Notes under the pieces: generated by a model
What the model was told of the DNA's origin: nothing
The model's database searches: none
The model's input: only the letters and a program-made list of their open reading frames with translations
Part shown: positions 45,211-61,182 of the stretch, one piece after another
Layout of the letters: the number at the start of each line of letters is the position of its first letter
Position numbering within the stretch: position 1 is the stretch's first letter
Made by a program: the position numbers and the translations under genes
Source of the DNA: Symsagittifera roscoffensis
Lineage: Eukaryota; Xenacoelomorpha; Acoela; Convolutidae
Assembly: GCF_963678635.1 (NCBI RefSeq)
Contig: NC_087063.1
Location: 4,994,580 to 5,058,579 of the forward strand
DNA: 64,000 nucleotides
Direction: 5' to 3'

Positions 45211-48200
45211 TAATTACTATAATGATAATTGAAGGATTTAAAAAACTTGATTTGATTGCTTCTACGGTATTTTTTAAATTTATTTTGAATCATTTTGGCA
45301 ATTTCTATTTAAAGCTTTCAGTGACCAACCTTGTTTTTATGATTAACCTTGTTTATTCGTTTCTCATGCCTTGTCATTCAATGGGTTGAAGAGAACTTTT
45401 GCAGGCAAATGCAGAAGAATGGTTGCAAAAAAACTAAATGTAACAGATTTTGACAAGTTATTGAGAACAACAAACACGGACGACGGTTTTTCATGTCAAT
45501 TAATTAATTTTAAATCTTTTTTCAAATTCTGAATTTGTGTTGAAAGGAGACTACATTTGAGTGCCTGCGAGTGTTCTTTGAGGTATTATAAGTAGGCTGA
45601 AAGACCCAACCTATGTCATAGTAACTTCACAGCCAAAGCGCCTGGTCTTATCAGACAGAAAATTCAGCTGCTGTGCAAGTGGCACAAAAAGCGCAGACAT
45701 TTATTTTATTTAATTTTGAAAAAAGTGATTAGTTTTTTTTTCAGAAAAAATGTTGAAGTTATTCGTGCCAAGAAAATTATAAACTGATCATCAAAAACTA
45801 CCAGCGTGTGCTTAAACTGTAATTTGGGCTTTTGAAAAATTTGTAGAATCCAAACGAAACGGCTGTTCAAAAAAGAACAGCTACTCGTTGGTCTGTAGGA
45901 CAATCAGCACTTATTAATCTCGCAACAATTTCAAAATTTCTATCGAATTTTTTTCCGCAAGAAAAATTCATGATTTTATATATAAATCATATGCGCTTGT
46001 GCTTTATTTTCAATTGCCATGACAATGCTAAATGGTCGGGTTAAAGGAGTTGATCATTTGTGTGCACAAGCAAATCTGTGGTGCTTAGGAAGCGAATTAA
46101 GAAATGCTGAATTTGAATTTAAAAACGGGGCAATGAAAAAAAATGCGAGAAAGTGTTTTCTGACGCTGCAGTTTTTTTTCATACAAGTCGTCCTCAGAAT
46201 ATTAAAATTAATTAATATTGACCAAAATTGATTACTCCCATGCTGTTTAAAAGTCTACAGAAAAAAAATATTTTCGAATTTTTTTACTTTAATTTTTGAC
46301 GCAAAGATAAAGCTGAGTTTCGCACCACTTGCGGTACAACAAACTTAGGCTAATGTCTCCATGACGTTAAAAATTAGAACTTTGAAATATGTTACAAATG
46401 AAAAAAGTCGAAAAACAGGTGGTTTTTTTAGTGTTTGAACTGACTTTTTTTTTTACCAAGTCCTACTAGGGTTGAAATTGGGTATTCAAAAAATTGATGC
46501 CAGTGCCCTATTGGTATCAAGGATAATACAGCCCACAGAATTGAAGCCGATATCCATTTAGCTGAAGTTCAGCTAAAAATATTGTTAGAGAACAAATTGA
46601 AAATTTTCATTTAACGCCCGCACAGGATCCACAGTAGCTAAATAAATAGCGTATGAAAAATAGATTACATAATTTGGTAACTATAGTGATAGTGCTTACG
46701 TCAACAAACATGAAGCTGAAAAACTATCATTAGAAAATTCATGTCGAAATGCTTTAATCATACATTTAATGGTTTGAGTTCTAGATATAGCATAAGTAGC
46801 AACTAGTACCCTGTAGCTAAATTTGATATTTCTTGAAAATGACCATGTCAGCAGCATAGCAGCATCATAAAAGACTCAGCTGATTTTGTTAAACTAGTTG
46901 TTAATCCGAAAAAGTATATATTCTGATTTGATAACGCTTGGTAATCGCGAGCGTAATTACTATAATGAAACTTGAAGGTTTTAATAAACTCGAGTTTGAC
47001 TGCATTACGGTTTTATTTTATGTAATTTGAAAAAATTTTCGCAATTTTTAATATAATGCTTTTATGCTCTCAGTATTCCTTATGAACAATAAGGTTTAAT
47101 CGTTTCTCAAAAACATTTGTGCTTTGTCATTCAATGGATTGAACAGAACTGTTGCAGGCAAATGCAACAGGATGGATACAAAAAAGACAAAATATAACAG
47201 AATAAAGAACCTCATCAGAACTCAGAGTCTGAAAAACTATTAAGTACAAAAAACACAGATGCATGTTTTTCACGTCACTGAATTATTTCAAATTGATTTT
47301 CAAATTTTGAATTGTCGTTGAAAGGAATTTATATTAATTCTACATTTGATTGCCTACGAGTGTTTTTTGAGGTGTTATAAGTAGGTTGAAAAACCCAACT
47401 TACATGGTAAAACCCAACTACGCGCCTGCTCTTAACAAAGAAAAAAATCAGCTGCTGTGCAAGTGGCACAAAAAGCGCACTCTATACGGAACTTTAATTA
47501 AATTTAAAAGAACGGATCATAGTTTTTTGAAGGTGCAAGTGCAAAGAAAAGCTAAACTAATCATCAACAACTATCTTCTTGTACCTAAATTGTAACTTAA
47601 AAATTCTTTTTCATTGTTTTTTTTTGGTAAAAACCAGCTTCTGAATGTTTTTTAGAATCCAAACGAAACGGGACTTCCAAACAAATAGCTACTCGTAAGT
47701 CTGTAGGACAATCGGTTTTTGTTAGTCTCGCAACAATCTCAAAAAAGCTATCGAAGTTTTTCCGCAAGGAAGATTCATGAAATATTTTAAACCTGCATAT
47801 ACATAAACAGTGCATATGCATTTGTGATTTCTTTTCAACTGCCATGAACTTGCTAAACATCAAGAAGTTTATCATCTGTTTGTCCAAACAAGTCTATGGT
47901 GCGTAGGCAGAGGTTTTAGAAATGCTAAATTTCATTTAAAAAATGGGGTTCAATGAAAAAAAAATGGGAGACAGTAGCTTCCGACCCTGCTGCTATTTTC
48001 ATACAGTTCGCACTCAAAATATTAAATTTCAATAATTTTGACCAAAAGTGATTACTCCCATGCTGCTTAAAAGTCCAGAGAAAAAAATTTTTTCTGATAA
48101 TTTTTGCTTTAATTAAGTAGCAAAAATAAAGCTGAGCTTCGCACTACTTGCAAAACATAGGATGAATTCTCCCTGATGCTATAGATTAGCAAACATAACT

Positions 48201-48495
48201 TTGAAGTATGTTACAATTAAAGATAGAAGTGGAAAAACAAGTAACTTTTTTCTTCTTCGAATTTATTTAGGTTTTCGTAAAAGTTTCCGATGGAGTTGCA
48301 GTTCCGTATTCAAAAAATTGATGCCAGTGTCTTATTGATCTCAAAAATTTTTGCCGGACATTTGAAGGAAAAAAATTGGTAAATTAGACAACATAATCGA
48401 AGCCGAGATCCAATAAGCTGAAGAACAACCAAAAAACTTGTCAAATAACATTTTGGAAAAATTTCATGTAACTCCCACACAGGATCCACGGTAGC

Positions 48496-48506
48496 TATAT
48501 AAATAG
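48496..48506. promoter_or_regulatory. TATA-like motif conserved in satellite monomers (example)
   Basis: TATATAAATAG lies in the most conserved block (after GGATCCACGGTAGC) in monomers 4-10. Monomers 1-3 have changed versions (TAAAAAATAG, TATGTAAATAG, TAAATAAATAG). It could be a promoter element, but no transcript is known. Confidence 0.35.
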
Positions 48507-51089
48507 CGTATGCAAAGTGGACTATATAATTTGGAAACTTAAATGACAAAGCTTGCGTGGATAAACATGAAGACATAAAACTATCAGTAGAAAAACCATG
48601 TCAAAACTTTCTTATCATAGATACAAGGTTGTGAGTTCTAGTTGCAGCATGAGTAGTAACTAGTACCCGGTAGCTTTATTTGAATCTTTAGGAAAATGAG
48701 CATGTCAGCAGCATAGCAGCATCATAAATTGTTCAGCTGATTTTGTAAAACTTATTGTTAAACCGAAAAAAGAATACTTTCTGATTTCGTAACGCTTGCT
48801 AATCGCAAGCGTAATTACTATAATGATAATTGAAGGATTTAAAAAACTTGATTTGATTGCATTTACAGTTTTTTGAATTTATTTTGAATCGTTTCAGCAA
48901 TTTCTTTTTAAAGCTTTCAGTGAACAACTTTGTTTTCATGACCAAAATTGTTTATTCGTTTCTCATGCCTTGTCATTCAATGGGTTGAACAGAACTGTTG
49001 CAGGCAATTGCAGAAGGATGGTTGCAAAAAAAAAATATAACAGACTAAAGTTCCTCGTCAGATTTTAGATTTTGACAAGTTATTGAGAACAACAAACACG
49101 GACGCCGGTTTTTCATGTCAATGAATTAATTTAAAGTTTTCTTTCAAGTTCTGAATTTTTGTTGAAAGGATTTTATATTAAGACTACATTTGAGTGCCTG
49201 CGAGTGTTCTTCGAGGTATTATAAGTAGGCTGAAAGACCCAACCTATGTCATAGTAACTTCACAGTCAAAGCGCCTGGTCTTATCAGAGAGAAAAATTAG
49301 CTGCTGTGCAAGTGGCACAAAAAGCGCACTCTATATTGAACTTTATTTAAATTTAAAAAAACGAATCATAATTTTTTCAAATAAATTGTTCAATGTATTA
49401 GTGCAAAGAAATGCTAAACTAATCATCAAAAACTATCTTCTGGTGCCTAAATTGTAACTTAAAAACCTTTTTCAATGTTTTTTTTGGTAAAAACCAGCTT
49501 CTGAATGATTTTTAGAATCCAAATGAAACGGGACTCCCAAACAAATAGCTACTCGTAAGTCTGTAGAACAATCGGCTTTTGTTAGTCTCGCAACAACCTC
49601 AAAAAAGCTATCGAAGTTTCTCCGCAAGGAAGATTCATGCATTATTTTAAACCTGTATATACATAAATAGTGCTTAGGCATTTGTTATTTTTTTTCAACT
49701 GCCATGAACTTGCTAAACATCAAGAAGTTTATCATCTGTTCGTCGAAACAAGTCTGTGGTGCGTAGGAAGATGTTTAAGAAAGGCTAAATTTTAATTTTA
49801 AATAAGGGGTCAAGGAAAAGAAATGGGAGACAGTCTCTTCCGACCCTGCTGCTATTTTTATACAGTTCGCACTCAAAATATTAAATTTCAATAATTTTGA
49901 CCAAAAGTGATTACTCCCATGCTGCTTAAAAGTCCAGAGAAAAAATTTTTTTCTGATAATTTTTGCTTTAATTAAGTAGCAAAAATAAAGCTGAGCTTCG
50001 CACTACTTGCAAAACATAGGATGAATTCTCCCTGATGCTATAGATTAGCAAACATAACTTTGAAGTATGATACAATTAAAGATAGAAGTGGAAAAACAAG
50101 TAACTTTTTTCTTCTTTGAATTTATTTAGGTTTTCGAAAAAGTTTCCGATGGAGTTGCAGTTCCGTATTCAAAAAATTGATGCCAGTGTCTTATTGATCT
50201 CAAAAATTTTTGCCGGACATTTGAAGGAAAAAAATTGGTAAATTAGACAACATAATCGAAGCCGAGATCCAATAAGCTGAAGAACAACCAAAAATTTTGT
50301 CAAATAACATTTTGGAAAAATTTCATGTAACTCCCACACAGGATCCACGGTAGCTATATAAATAGCGTATGCAAAGTAGACTATATAATTTGGAAACTTA
50401 AATGACAAAGCTTGCGTGGATAAGCATGAAGACATAAAACTATCAGTAGAAAAACCATGTCAAAACTTTCTTATCATAGATACAAGGTTGTGAGTTCTAG
50501 TTGCAGCATGAGTAGTAACTAGTACCCGGTAGCTTAATTTAAATCTTTAGAAAATGAGCATGTCAGCAGCATAGCAGCATCATAAATTGTTCAGCTGATT
50601 TTGTAAAACTTATTGTTAAACCGAAAAAAGAATACTTTCCGATTTCGTAACGCTTGCTAATCGCAAGCGTAATTACTATAATGATAATTGAAGGATTTAA
50701 AAAACTTGATTTGATTGCATTTACGGTATTTTTGAATTTATTTTGAATCGTTTCAGCAATTTCTTTTTAAAGCTTTCAGTGAACAACCTTGTTTTCATGA
50801 CCAAAATTGTTTATTCGTTTCTCATGCCTTGTCATTCAATTGGTTGAACAGAACTGTTGCAGGCAAATGCAGAAGGATGGTTGCAAAAAAAAAAATATAA
50901 CAGACTAAAGTTCCTAACCAGATTTTAGATTTTGACAAGTTATTGAGAACAACAAACACGGACGCCGGTTTTTCACGTCAATGAATTAATTTAAAGTTTT
51001 TTTTCAAGTTCTGAATTTTTGTTGAAAGGATTTTATATTAAGACTACATTTGAGTGCCTGCGAGTGTTCTTTGAGGTATTATAAGTAGG

Positions 51090-54000
51090 CTGAAAGAACC
51101 AACCTATGTCATAGTAACTTCACAGTCAAAGCGCCTGGTCTTATCAGAGAGAAAATTCAGCCGATGTGCAAGTGGCACAAAAAGAGCAGACATTTATTTT
51201 TTTTTAATTTAAAAAAAAAAAAAACGATTATACTTTTTTTCAGAAAAATTGTTGAAGTTATTTGTGCCAAAGAAATGATAAACTAGTCATCAAAACTATC
51301 ATCATGTGCTTAATTTGTAATTTGGGCTCCTGGAAAAGTTGTAGAATCCAAACGAAACGGCTGTTCAAAAAAGAACAGCTACTCGTTGGTCTGTAGGACA
51401 ATCAGCACTTTTTAATCTCGCAAAAATTTCAAAATTTCAATCGAATTTTTTCCGCAAGAAAGATTCATGATTTACTTTAAACATCTGTGTATAAATACAT
51501 ATTTCATGTGAGTTATTTTCAATTGCCATGACAATGCTAAATGGTCGGGTTAAAGGAGTTGATCATCTGTTTGCACAAACAAATCTGTGGTGCGTAGGAA
51601 ACGGTGTAAGAAATGCTAAACTTGAATTTAAAAACGGGGCAACGAAAAAAATGGGATTAAGTGTTTTCTGACGCTGCAGTTTATTTTTCATACAATATTT
51701 GTCCTCAGAATATTAAAATTAATTAAAATTGACCAGAATTGATTACTCCCATGCTGTTTAAATTCTACAAAAAAAATGTTTGAGAACAATTTCTGCTTTA
51801 CTTTTTGTATCAGAAGTAAAGCTGAGCTTCACTCCACTTGCAATACAACAATTTTAGAACGAGTTCTCCCTGACGCTATAAACTAGCAAACATAACTTCA
51901 AAGTATGTTACAATTGAAGACAGAAATGGAAAAACAAAGGACTTTTTTCGTCTTTGAATTTATTTAAGTTTTTCAAAAAGGTCCTGATGGAGGTGCCACT
52001 GTCTTACTGATCTCAAAAGTACTGCCGGACATTTAAAGGAAAAATAGTGGGAAATTAGCCATCAGTATCGAAATCGAGATCCAATAAGCTGATTAGCAAC
52101 CAAAAACCTTGTCAAATAACATATTGGAAAGAATTTCATGTAACTCCCACACAGGATCCACGGTAACTATATAAATAGCGTATGCAAAGTAGACTACAAA
52201 ATTTGAAAGCTAAACTGACAAAGCTTGCGTGGATAAGCATGAAGACATAAAACTATCAGTAGAAAAACCATGTCAAAACTTTCTTATCATAGATACAAGG
52301 TTGTGAGTTCTAGTTGCAGCAGGAGTAGTAACTAGTACCCGGTAGCTTAAAGACCCAACCTATGTCATAGTAACTTCACAGTCAAAGCGCCTGGTCTTAT
52401 CAGAGAGAAAATTCAGCCGATGTGCAAGTGGCACAAAAAGCGCAGACATTTATTTTTTTTTAATTTAAAAAAAAACAATTATACTTTTTTTCAGAAAAAT
52501 TGTTGAAGTTATTTGTGCCAAAGAAATGATAAACTAATCATCAAAACTATCATCATGTGCTTAATTTGTAATTTGGGCTCCTGGAAAAGTTGTAGAATCC
52601 AAACGAAACGGCTGTTCAAAAAAGAACCGCTACTCGTTGGTCTGCAGGACAATCAGCACTTATTAATCTCGCAACAATTTCAAAATTTCAATCGAATTTT
52701 TCCGCAACAAAGATTCATGATTTACTTTAAACATCTGTGTATAAATATATAATTCATGTGAGTTATTTTCAATTGCCATGACAATGCTAAATGGTCGGGT
52801 TAAAGGAGTTGATCATCTGTTTGCACAAACAAATCTGTGGTGCGTAGGAAACGGTTTAAGAAATGCTAAACTTGAATTTAAAAACGGGGCAACGAAAAAA
52901 ATGGGATTAAGTGTTTTCTGACGCTGCAGTTTATTTTCATACAATTCTCCCTCAGAATATTAAAATTAATTAAAATTGACCAGAATTGATTACTCCCATG
53001 CTGTTTAAATTCTACAAAAAAAATGTTTGAGAACAATTTCTGCTTTACTTTTTGTAACAGAAGTAAAGCTGAGCTTCACTCCACTTGCAATACAACAATT
53101 TTAGAACGAGTTCTCCCTGACGCTATAAACTAGCACACATAACTTCAAAGTATGTTACAATTGAAGACAGAAATGGAAAAACAAAGGACTTTTTTCGTCT
53201 TTGAATTTTTTTAGGTTTTTCAAAAAGGTCCTGATGAAGGTGCCACTGTCTTACTGATCTCAAAAGTACTACCGGACATTTAAAGGAAAAATAGTGGGAA
53301 ATTAGCCATCAGTATCGAAACCGAGATCCAATAAGCTGATTAGCAACCAAAAACCTTGTCAAATAACATATTGGAAAGAATTTCATGTAACTCCCACACA
53401 GGATCCACGGTAACTATATAAATAGCGTATGCAAAGTAGACTACAAAATTTGAAAGCTAAACTGACAAAGCTTGCGTGGATAAGCATGAAGACATAAAAC
53501 TATCAGTAGAAAAACCATGTCAAAACTTTCTTATCATAGATACAAGGTTGTGAGTTCTAGTTGCAGCATGAGTAGTAACTAGTACCCGGTAGCTTAATTT
53601 GAATCTTTAGGAAATTGAGCATGTCAGCCGCATAGCAGCATCATAAATTGTTCAGCTGATTTTGTAAAACTTATTGTTAAACCGAAAAAAGAATACTTTC
53701 TGATTTCGTAACGCTTGCTAATCGCAAGCGTAATTACTATAATGATAATTGAAGGATTTAAAAAACTTGATTTGATTGCATTTACGGTATTTTTGAATTT
53801 ATTTTGAATCGTTTCAGCAATTTTTTTTTAAAGCTTTCAGTGAACAACCTTGTTTTCATGACCAAAATTGTTTATTCGTTTCTCATGCCTTGTCATTCAA
53901 TGGGTTGAACAGAACTGTTGCAGGCAAATGCAGAAGGATGGTTGCAAAAAAAAATATAACAGACTAAAGTTCCTCGTCAGATTTTAGATTTTGACAAGTT

Positions 54001-57000
54001 ATTGAGAACAACAAACACGGACGCCGGTTTTTCATGTTAATGAATTAATTTAAAGTTTTTTTTCAAGTTCTGAATTTTTGTTGAAAGGATTTTATGTTAA
54101 GACTACATTTGAGTGCCTGCGAGTGTTCTTTGAGGTATTATAAGTAGGCTGAAAGACCCAACCTATGTCATAGTAACTTCACAGTCAAAGCGCCTGGTCT
54201 TATCAGAGAGAAAATTCAGCCGATGTGCAAGTGGCACAAAAAGCGCAGACATTTATTTTTTTTAATTTAAAAAAAAAACGATTATATTTTTTTTCAGAAA
54301 AATTGTTGAAGTTATTTGTGCCAAAGAAATGATAAACTAGTCATCAAAACTATCATCATGTGCTTAATTTGTAATTTGGGCTCCTGGAAAAGTTGTAGAA
54401 TCCAAACGAAACGGCTGTTCAAAAAAGAACAGCTACTCGTTGGTCTGTAGGAAAATCAGCACTTATTAATCTCGCAAAAATTTCAAAATTTCAATCGAAT
54501 TTTTTCTGCAAGAAAGATTCATGATTTACTTTAAACATCTGTTTATAAATATATAATTCATGTGAGTTATTTTCAATTGCCATGACAATGCTAAATGGTC
54601 GGGTTAAAGGAGTTGATCATCTGTTTGCACAAACAAATCTGTGGTGCGTAGGAAACGGTGTAAGAAATGCTAAACTTGAATTTAAAAACGGGGCAACGAA
54701 AAAAATGGGATTAAGTGTTTTCTGACGCTGCAGTTTATTTTTCATACAATTTGTCCTCAGAATATTAAAATTAATTAAAATTGACCAGAATTGATTACTC
54801 CCATGCTGTTTAAATTCTACAAAAAAAATGTTTGAGAACAATTTCTGCTTTACTTTTTGTATCAGAACTAAAGCTGAGCTTCACTCCACTTGCAATACAA
54901 CAATTTTAGAACGAGTTCTCCCTGACGCTATAAACTAGCAAACATAACTTCAAAGTATGTTACAATTGAAGACAGAAATGGAAAAACAAAGGACTTTTTT
55001 CGTCTTTGAATTTATTTAGGTTTTTCAAAAAGGTCCTGATGGAGGTGCCACTGTCTTACTGATCTCAAAAGTACTGCCGGACATTTAAAGGAAAAATAGT
55101 GGGAAATTAGACATCAGTATCGAAATCGAGATCCAATAAGCTGATTAGCAACCAAAAACCTTGTCAAATAACATATTGGAAAGAATTTCATGTAACTCCC
55201 ACACAGGATCCACGGTAACTATATAAATAGCGTATGCAAAGTAGACTACAAAATTTGAAAGCTAAACTGACAAAGCTTGCGTGGATAAGCATGAAGACAT
55301 AAAACTATCAGTAGAAAAACCATGTCAAAACTTTCTTATCATAGATACAAGGTTGTGAGTTCTAGTTGCAGCATGAGTAGTAACTAGTACCCGGTAGCTT
55401 AAAGACCCAACCTATGTCATAGTAACTTCACAGTCAAAGCGTCTGGTCTTATCAGAGAGAAAATTCAGCCGATGTGCAAGTGGCACAAAAAGCGCAGACA
55501 TTTATTTTTTTTTAATTAAAAAAAAAACGATTATACTTTTTTTCAGAAAAATTGTTGAAGTTATTTGTGCCAAAGAAATGATAAACTAATCATCAAAACT
55601 ATCATCATGTGCTTAATTTGTAATTTGGGCTCCTGGAAAAGTTGTAGAATCCAAACAAAACGGCTGTTCAAAAAAGAACCGCTACTCGTTGGTCTGCAGG
55701 ACAATCAGCACTTATTAATCTCGCAACAATTTCAAAATTTCAATCGAATTTTTTCCGCAAGAAAGATTCATGATTTACTTTAAACATCTGTGTATAAATA
55801 TATAATTCATGTGAGTTATTTTCAATTGCCATGACAATGCTAAATGGTCGGGTTAAAGGAGTTGATCATCTGTTTGCACAAACAAATCTGTGGTGCGTAG
55901 GAAACGGTTTAAGAAATGCTAAACTTGAATTTAAAAACGGGGCAACGAAAAAAATGAGATTAAGTGTTTTCTGACGCTGCAGTTTATTTTTCATACAATT
56001 CGTCCTCAGAATATTAAAATTAATTAAAATTGACCAGAATTGATTACTCCCATGCTGTTTAAATTCTACAAAAAAAATGTTTGAGAACAATTTCTGCTTT
56101 ACTTTTTGTATCAGAAGTAAAGCTGAGCTTCACTCCACTTGCAATACAACAATTTTAGAACGAGTTCTCCCTGACGCTATAAACTAGCAAACATAACTTC
56201 AAAGTATGTTACAATTGAAGACAGAAATGGAAAAACAAAGGACTTTTTTCGTCTTTGAATTTTTTTAGGTTTTTCAAAGAGGTCCTGATGAAGGTACCAC
56301 TGTCTTACTGATCTCAAACGTACTGCCGGACATTTAAAGGAAAAATAGTGGGAAATTAGCCATCAGTATCGAAACCGAGATCCAATCAGCTGATTAGCAA
56401 CCAAAAACCTTGTCAAATAACATATTGGAAAGAATTTCATGTAACTCCCACACAGGATCCACGGTAACTATATAAATAGCGTATGCAAAGTAGACTACAT
56501 AATTTGAAAGCTAAACTGACAAAGCTTGCGTGGATAAGCATGAAGACATAAAACTACCAGTAGAAAAACCATGTCAAAACTTTCTTATCATAGATACAAG
56601 GTTGTGAGTTCTAGTTGCAGCATGAGTAGTAACTAGTACCCGGTAGCTTAATTTGAATCTTTAGGAAATTGAGCATGTCAGCCGCATAGCAGCATCATAA
56701 ATTGTTCAGCTGATTTTGTTAAACTAATTTTAAAACCGAAAAAAGATTACATTCTGATTTCGTAACGCTTGCTAATCGCTAGCGTAATTACTATAATGAA
56801 AATTGAAGGGTTAAAAAAAATTTTTTTCCGTTGACGTTTTTTTTAAATTTATTTCGCGAATCATTTCGACAGTTTCTATTTTATGCTTTCAGTTTTCATT
56901 ATGGCCATCCTTGTGTATTCGTTTCTCGGAAAATTTTCTGTCTTGTCATTCAATGGATTGAACAAACTGCAGAATAATGGTTGCAAAAAAAAACAAAATA

Positions 57001-57200
57001 TAACAGAATAAAATTCCTCATGAGAATTCAGATTCTGAATATTTATTATGAACGACAAACACGGGCGCCGGTTTTTTCACGTCATTGAAATAATTGTAAG
57101 CTTTTCTTCAAATTCCGATTTGTGGTTGAAAGGAATCTATAATATTACATTTGACTGCCTACGAGTGTTCTTTGAGTTATTATAAAAAAGCTGAAAAATC
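51090..57200. repeat. 3.05-kb higher-order repeat, two copies
   Basis: Monomers 6+7 (about 51090-54145) and 8+9 (about 54145-57200) are near-identical blocks offset by 3052 bp. Each has one monomer with the same internal deletion of about 570 bp, joining CCCGGTAGCTTA directly to AAGACCCAACC (52345 and 55398). The deletion therefore preceded the block duplication. Confidence 0.85.
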
Positions 57201-58830
57201 CAACCTACGTCATAGTAACTTCCCAGTCTACGATGTGGTCTTAGCAAAGAGAAATGTCAGCTGCTGTGCAAGTGGTGGCCCAAAAAGCGCAAACTACGTT
57301 AATTTTTGTTTAAATTGAAAAAATTGATCAAATAAATTTTTCAGAAAAATTGTTCAAGTTTTTCGTGCCAACGACATGCTAAATTAATCATCAAAAACAG
57401 CTTCATGAAATGCAATTCATGGAACATTTTCAAATTTTATTGGGTAAAAACAAGCTACTGAATATTTTTTAGAATCCAAATGAAACGGCTGTTCAAAAAA
57501 GAATAGCTACTCGTAGTGATTTTCCCAGTGCTGTTGAATTTAAGTTTTTGAAAATTGGTGCCAGTGTGTTATTGATTTCAAAAGTACTACCGGAAATTTA
57601 AACAAAAAAGCGGTAAATTAGCCGACAGAGTTGAAGCCGAGATCCAATAAGCTGAAGATCAACCGAAAACATTTAAAATATATAGGAAAAAGTTTTAGGT
57701 ATCACCCACACAGGATCCACGGTAGCTATATAAATAGCGCATCAAAGCAGACTTCATAATTTGGAAACTAAACTGACAAAGCTTGCGTCGATAACAATGC
57801 AGCCGTAAAATATCAGGCAAAAATTCGTGCCAAAACTCTCTAATCATACTTATAAGAGTGTGTTCTAGATATAGCATGAGTAGTAACTAGTATCCGGTAG
57901 CTAATTTTGAGTTTTCATGAAAATGAGCATGTCAGCAGCATCATAAATAACTTAGCTGATTTTGTTGAACTAGTTGTTAATCCGAAAAAAAAGTCTATAT
58001 TCTGATTTCATAACGCTTGCTAATCGCAAGCGTAAATATTATAATGAAATTGAAGAGTTTAATAAACTTGAGTTTGACTGCATTTATGGTTTTATTTGAT
58101 TTATTTTGAATAATTTCGGCAATTTTTTATTTCATGCTTTTATGCTCTCAGTATTCACTTTGACCAATCATGTTTATTCATTTTTCTGAAATTTTTATGC
58201 CTTGTCATTTAATGGATATAACAAAAATGTTGCAGGCGGATACAAAAGGATGTATGTGTAAAAAGACAAAATATAACAGAATAAAGATCCTCATCAAAAA
58301 TCAGATTCTGAAAAAAAATTAAAAACAACAAACACGGACACCGGTTTTCCACGTCACTGAATTTATTTTCATTTTTTCTTCAAAAATCAAACTGCTACTG
58401 AAAGGAATATATGAAAGACCCACCCTATATCATAGTAATTTTGCAGTCTATGTGTGTGGTCTTAACAAAGAGAAATTTCAGCTGTTGTGCAAGTGGCACA
58501 AAAGGCGCAGACTACATTTGTTTTTGTTTAATTTAGAAAAAAATGATCATTTTTTTCAGATTAATTGTTCAAGGTATTGGTGACGAAGAAATGCTAAGCT
58601 AATCTTCGAAAACTAGCTTCATGTGCTCAAACTGTAGCTTTAGAAACCTTTTTTAAAATTTAATTGGCAATAACAAGCTACTCAATGATTTTTAGAATTC
58701 AAATGAAACGGCACTTCGAAAAAGAATGGCTACTCGTAGGCCGGGAGGACAATCAGCTTTTAATGTTCTCGCAACAATCTCAAAATTTCTATCGAAAGTT
58801 TTCCGAAAAAAAATGCATGAAATTTTTTTA

Positions 58831-59423
58831 AAAAAGAACAGCATCCCAGTGCAATTAATAAACAACCTTATTTTTCTTCGGTGGCCTTTCCTGCTTAAAT
58901 CATCAAATTTTGATCTAAAAAAGTCCGAATATCTAAAAATTATATGAACGTCCCTGTAGCACAGTGCACCTACTCAATCTAAATCCGATCAATTCATGAT
59001 GAATTGATCTGAAAATTAGCTTTCGAAAGTCAAAGGCCACAAAAATCTGATAGAAAGTCAATAACTTGACATCTATAATTTGATATTAAAAGGCAACGAA
59101 AGTTCAAAAAATAATTTAGACCAAAAATACAGGAGGGATGCTTTGTAACGTTAAGGTTTTTAGTGCCAGGTTGCATTTCCTTTCATTTAAAATTTAGTTT
59201 TCAAACACGATTACTTCAAATCTGAAGGATTTAATATCTATACGATCTTGTTATTTTTCTTGATTGAATGCAAGATGATTTCCGATTTATATCAATCTAT
59301 TTTGTACGATATTAATTATTGACCATCTTTTGACTGCAATAAAGCGCGTATAACTTTTGTTTTGGCACCAAAACTAAATATTTTCCTATACTGCGCATGA
59401 ATAAATTATTCAAGCGATCTTTC
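58831..59423. other. Spacer upstream of alpha-tubulin
   Basis: AT-rich sequence with no repeat or gene recognised. It probably holds distal promoter sequence of the tubulin gene. Confidence 0.45.
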
Positions 59424-59430
59424 TATAAGC
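59424..59430 (+). promoter_or_regulatory. TATA-like element upstream of alpha-tubulin
   Basis: TATAAGC lies about 225 bp before the start codon and is the only good TATA-like sequence close upstream. Weak evidence in AT-rich DNA. Confidence 0.25.
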
Positions 59431-59644
59431 TTCAACGTATCGAACAGCTGATTTTGTTTTCACTACAATTAATTTTTCATCAAGTTTTCAATTTCCCATA
59501 GTAACCTCCAAAGCAGCAAACATGCATACCTTTACTCGCATAGCTTAAAAATTCATTCCTCTAACTTCCACTGTTTAAACAAGTTGCTTGTACTTCTCAA
59601 TCAAAATTTTTCAATTGACATAACCTCAATTTTTCAAAAACTGA

Positions 59645-61012
<1,368 letters not shown>

Positions 61013-61182
61013 AGTCCAGCAAGAAATGAGACGATACTTAACAGAATACCGAAACGAAAAGAGACATACTATGTATACAAGAGACTAAAACTAAATATAT
61101 ATTACACTTATTTAATTATAAAAAATATTAAACAAGTATAGTCGGTTAATGGGCACGAAGCACTGAGAGTTCCGACTACATT

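Larger units (their letters stand above)
42370..58830. repeat. Satellite-like array of about ten diverged monomers
   Basis: The recurring anchor (G/CCACTG or CCAGTG before a TTATTGAT-like stretch) is at about 42898, 44731, 46498, 48325, 50184, 52002, 53243, 55049, 56300 and 57550. The spacing is 1.77-1.86 kb for full monomers and about 1.25 kb for shortened ones. Conserved blocks are TGATTACTCCCATGCTG, ACACAGGATCCACGGTAGC, CGCTTGCTAATCGCAAGCG and TGCAAGTGGCACAAAAAGCG. Monomers 1 and 3 form one subtype (and share minus-strand frames at 43996 and 47597, 3601 bp apart); 2, 4 and 5 another; 6-9 a third. Short open frames inside recur only because the DNA is repeated. No related mobile-element protein is visible. 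Confidence 0.9.

Noticed and set aside
43996-56090. Recurrent open frames in the satellite array, such as those at 43996, 47597, 48310 and 50169
   Set aside because: They overlap conserved non-coding blocks, are lost in other monomers by simple indels, and have no protein-family features.
42370-58830. CRISPR-like array
   Set aside because: Repeats are kilobase-long and adjacent, without short spacers, and the genome is eukaryotic.
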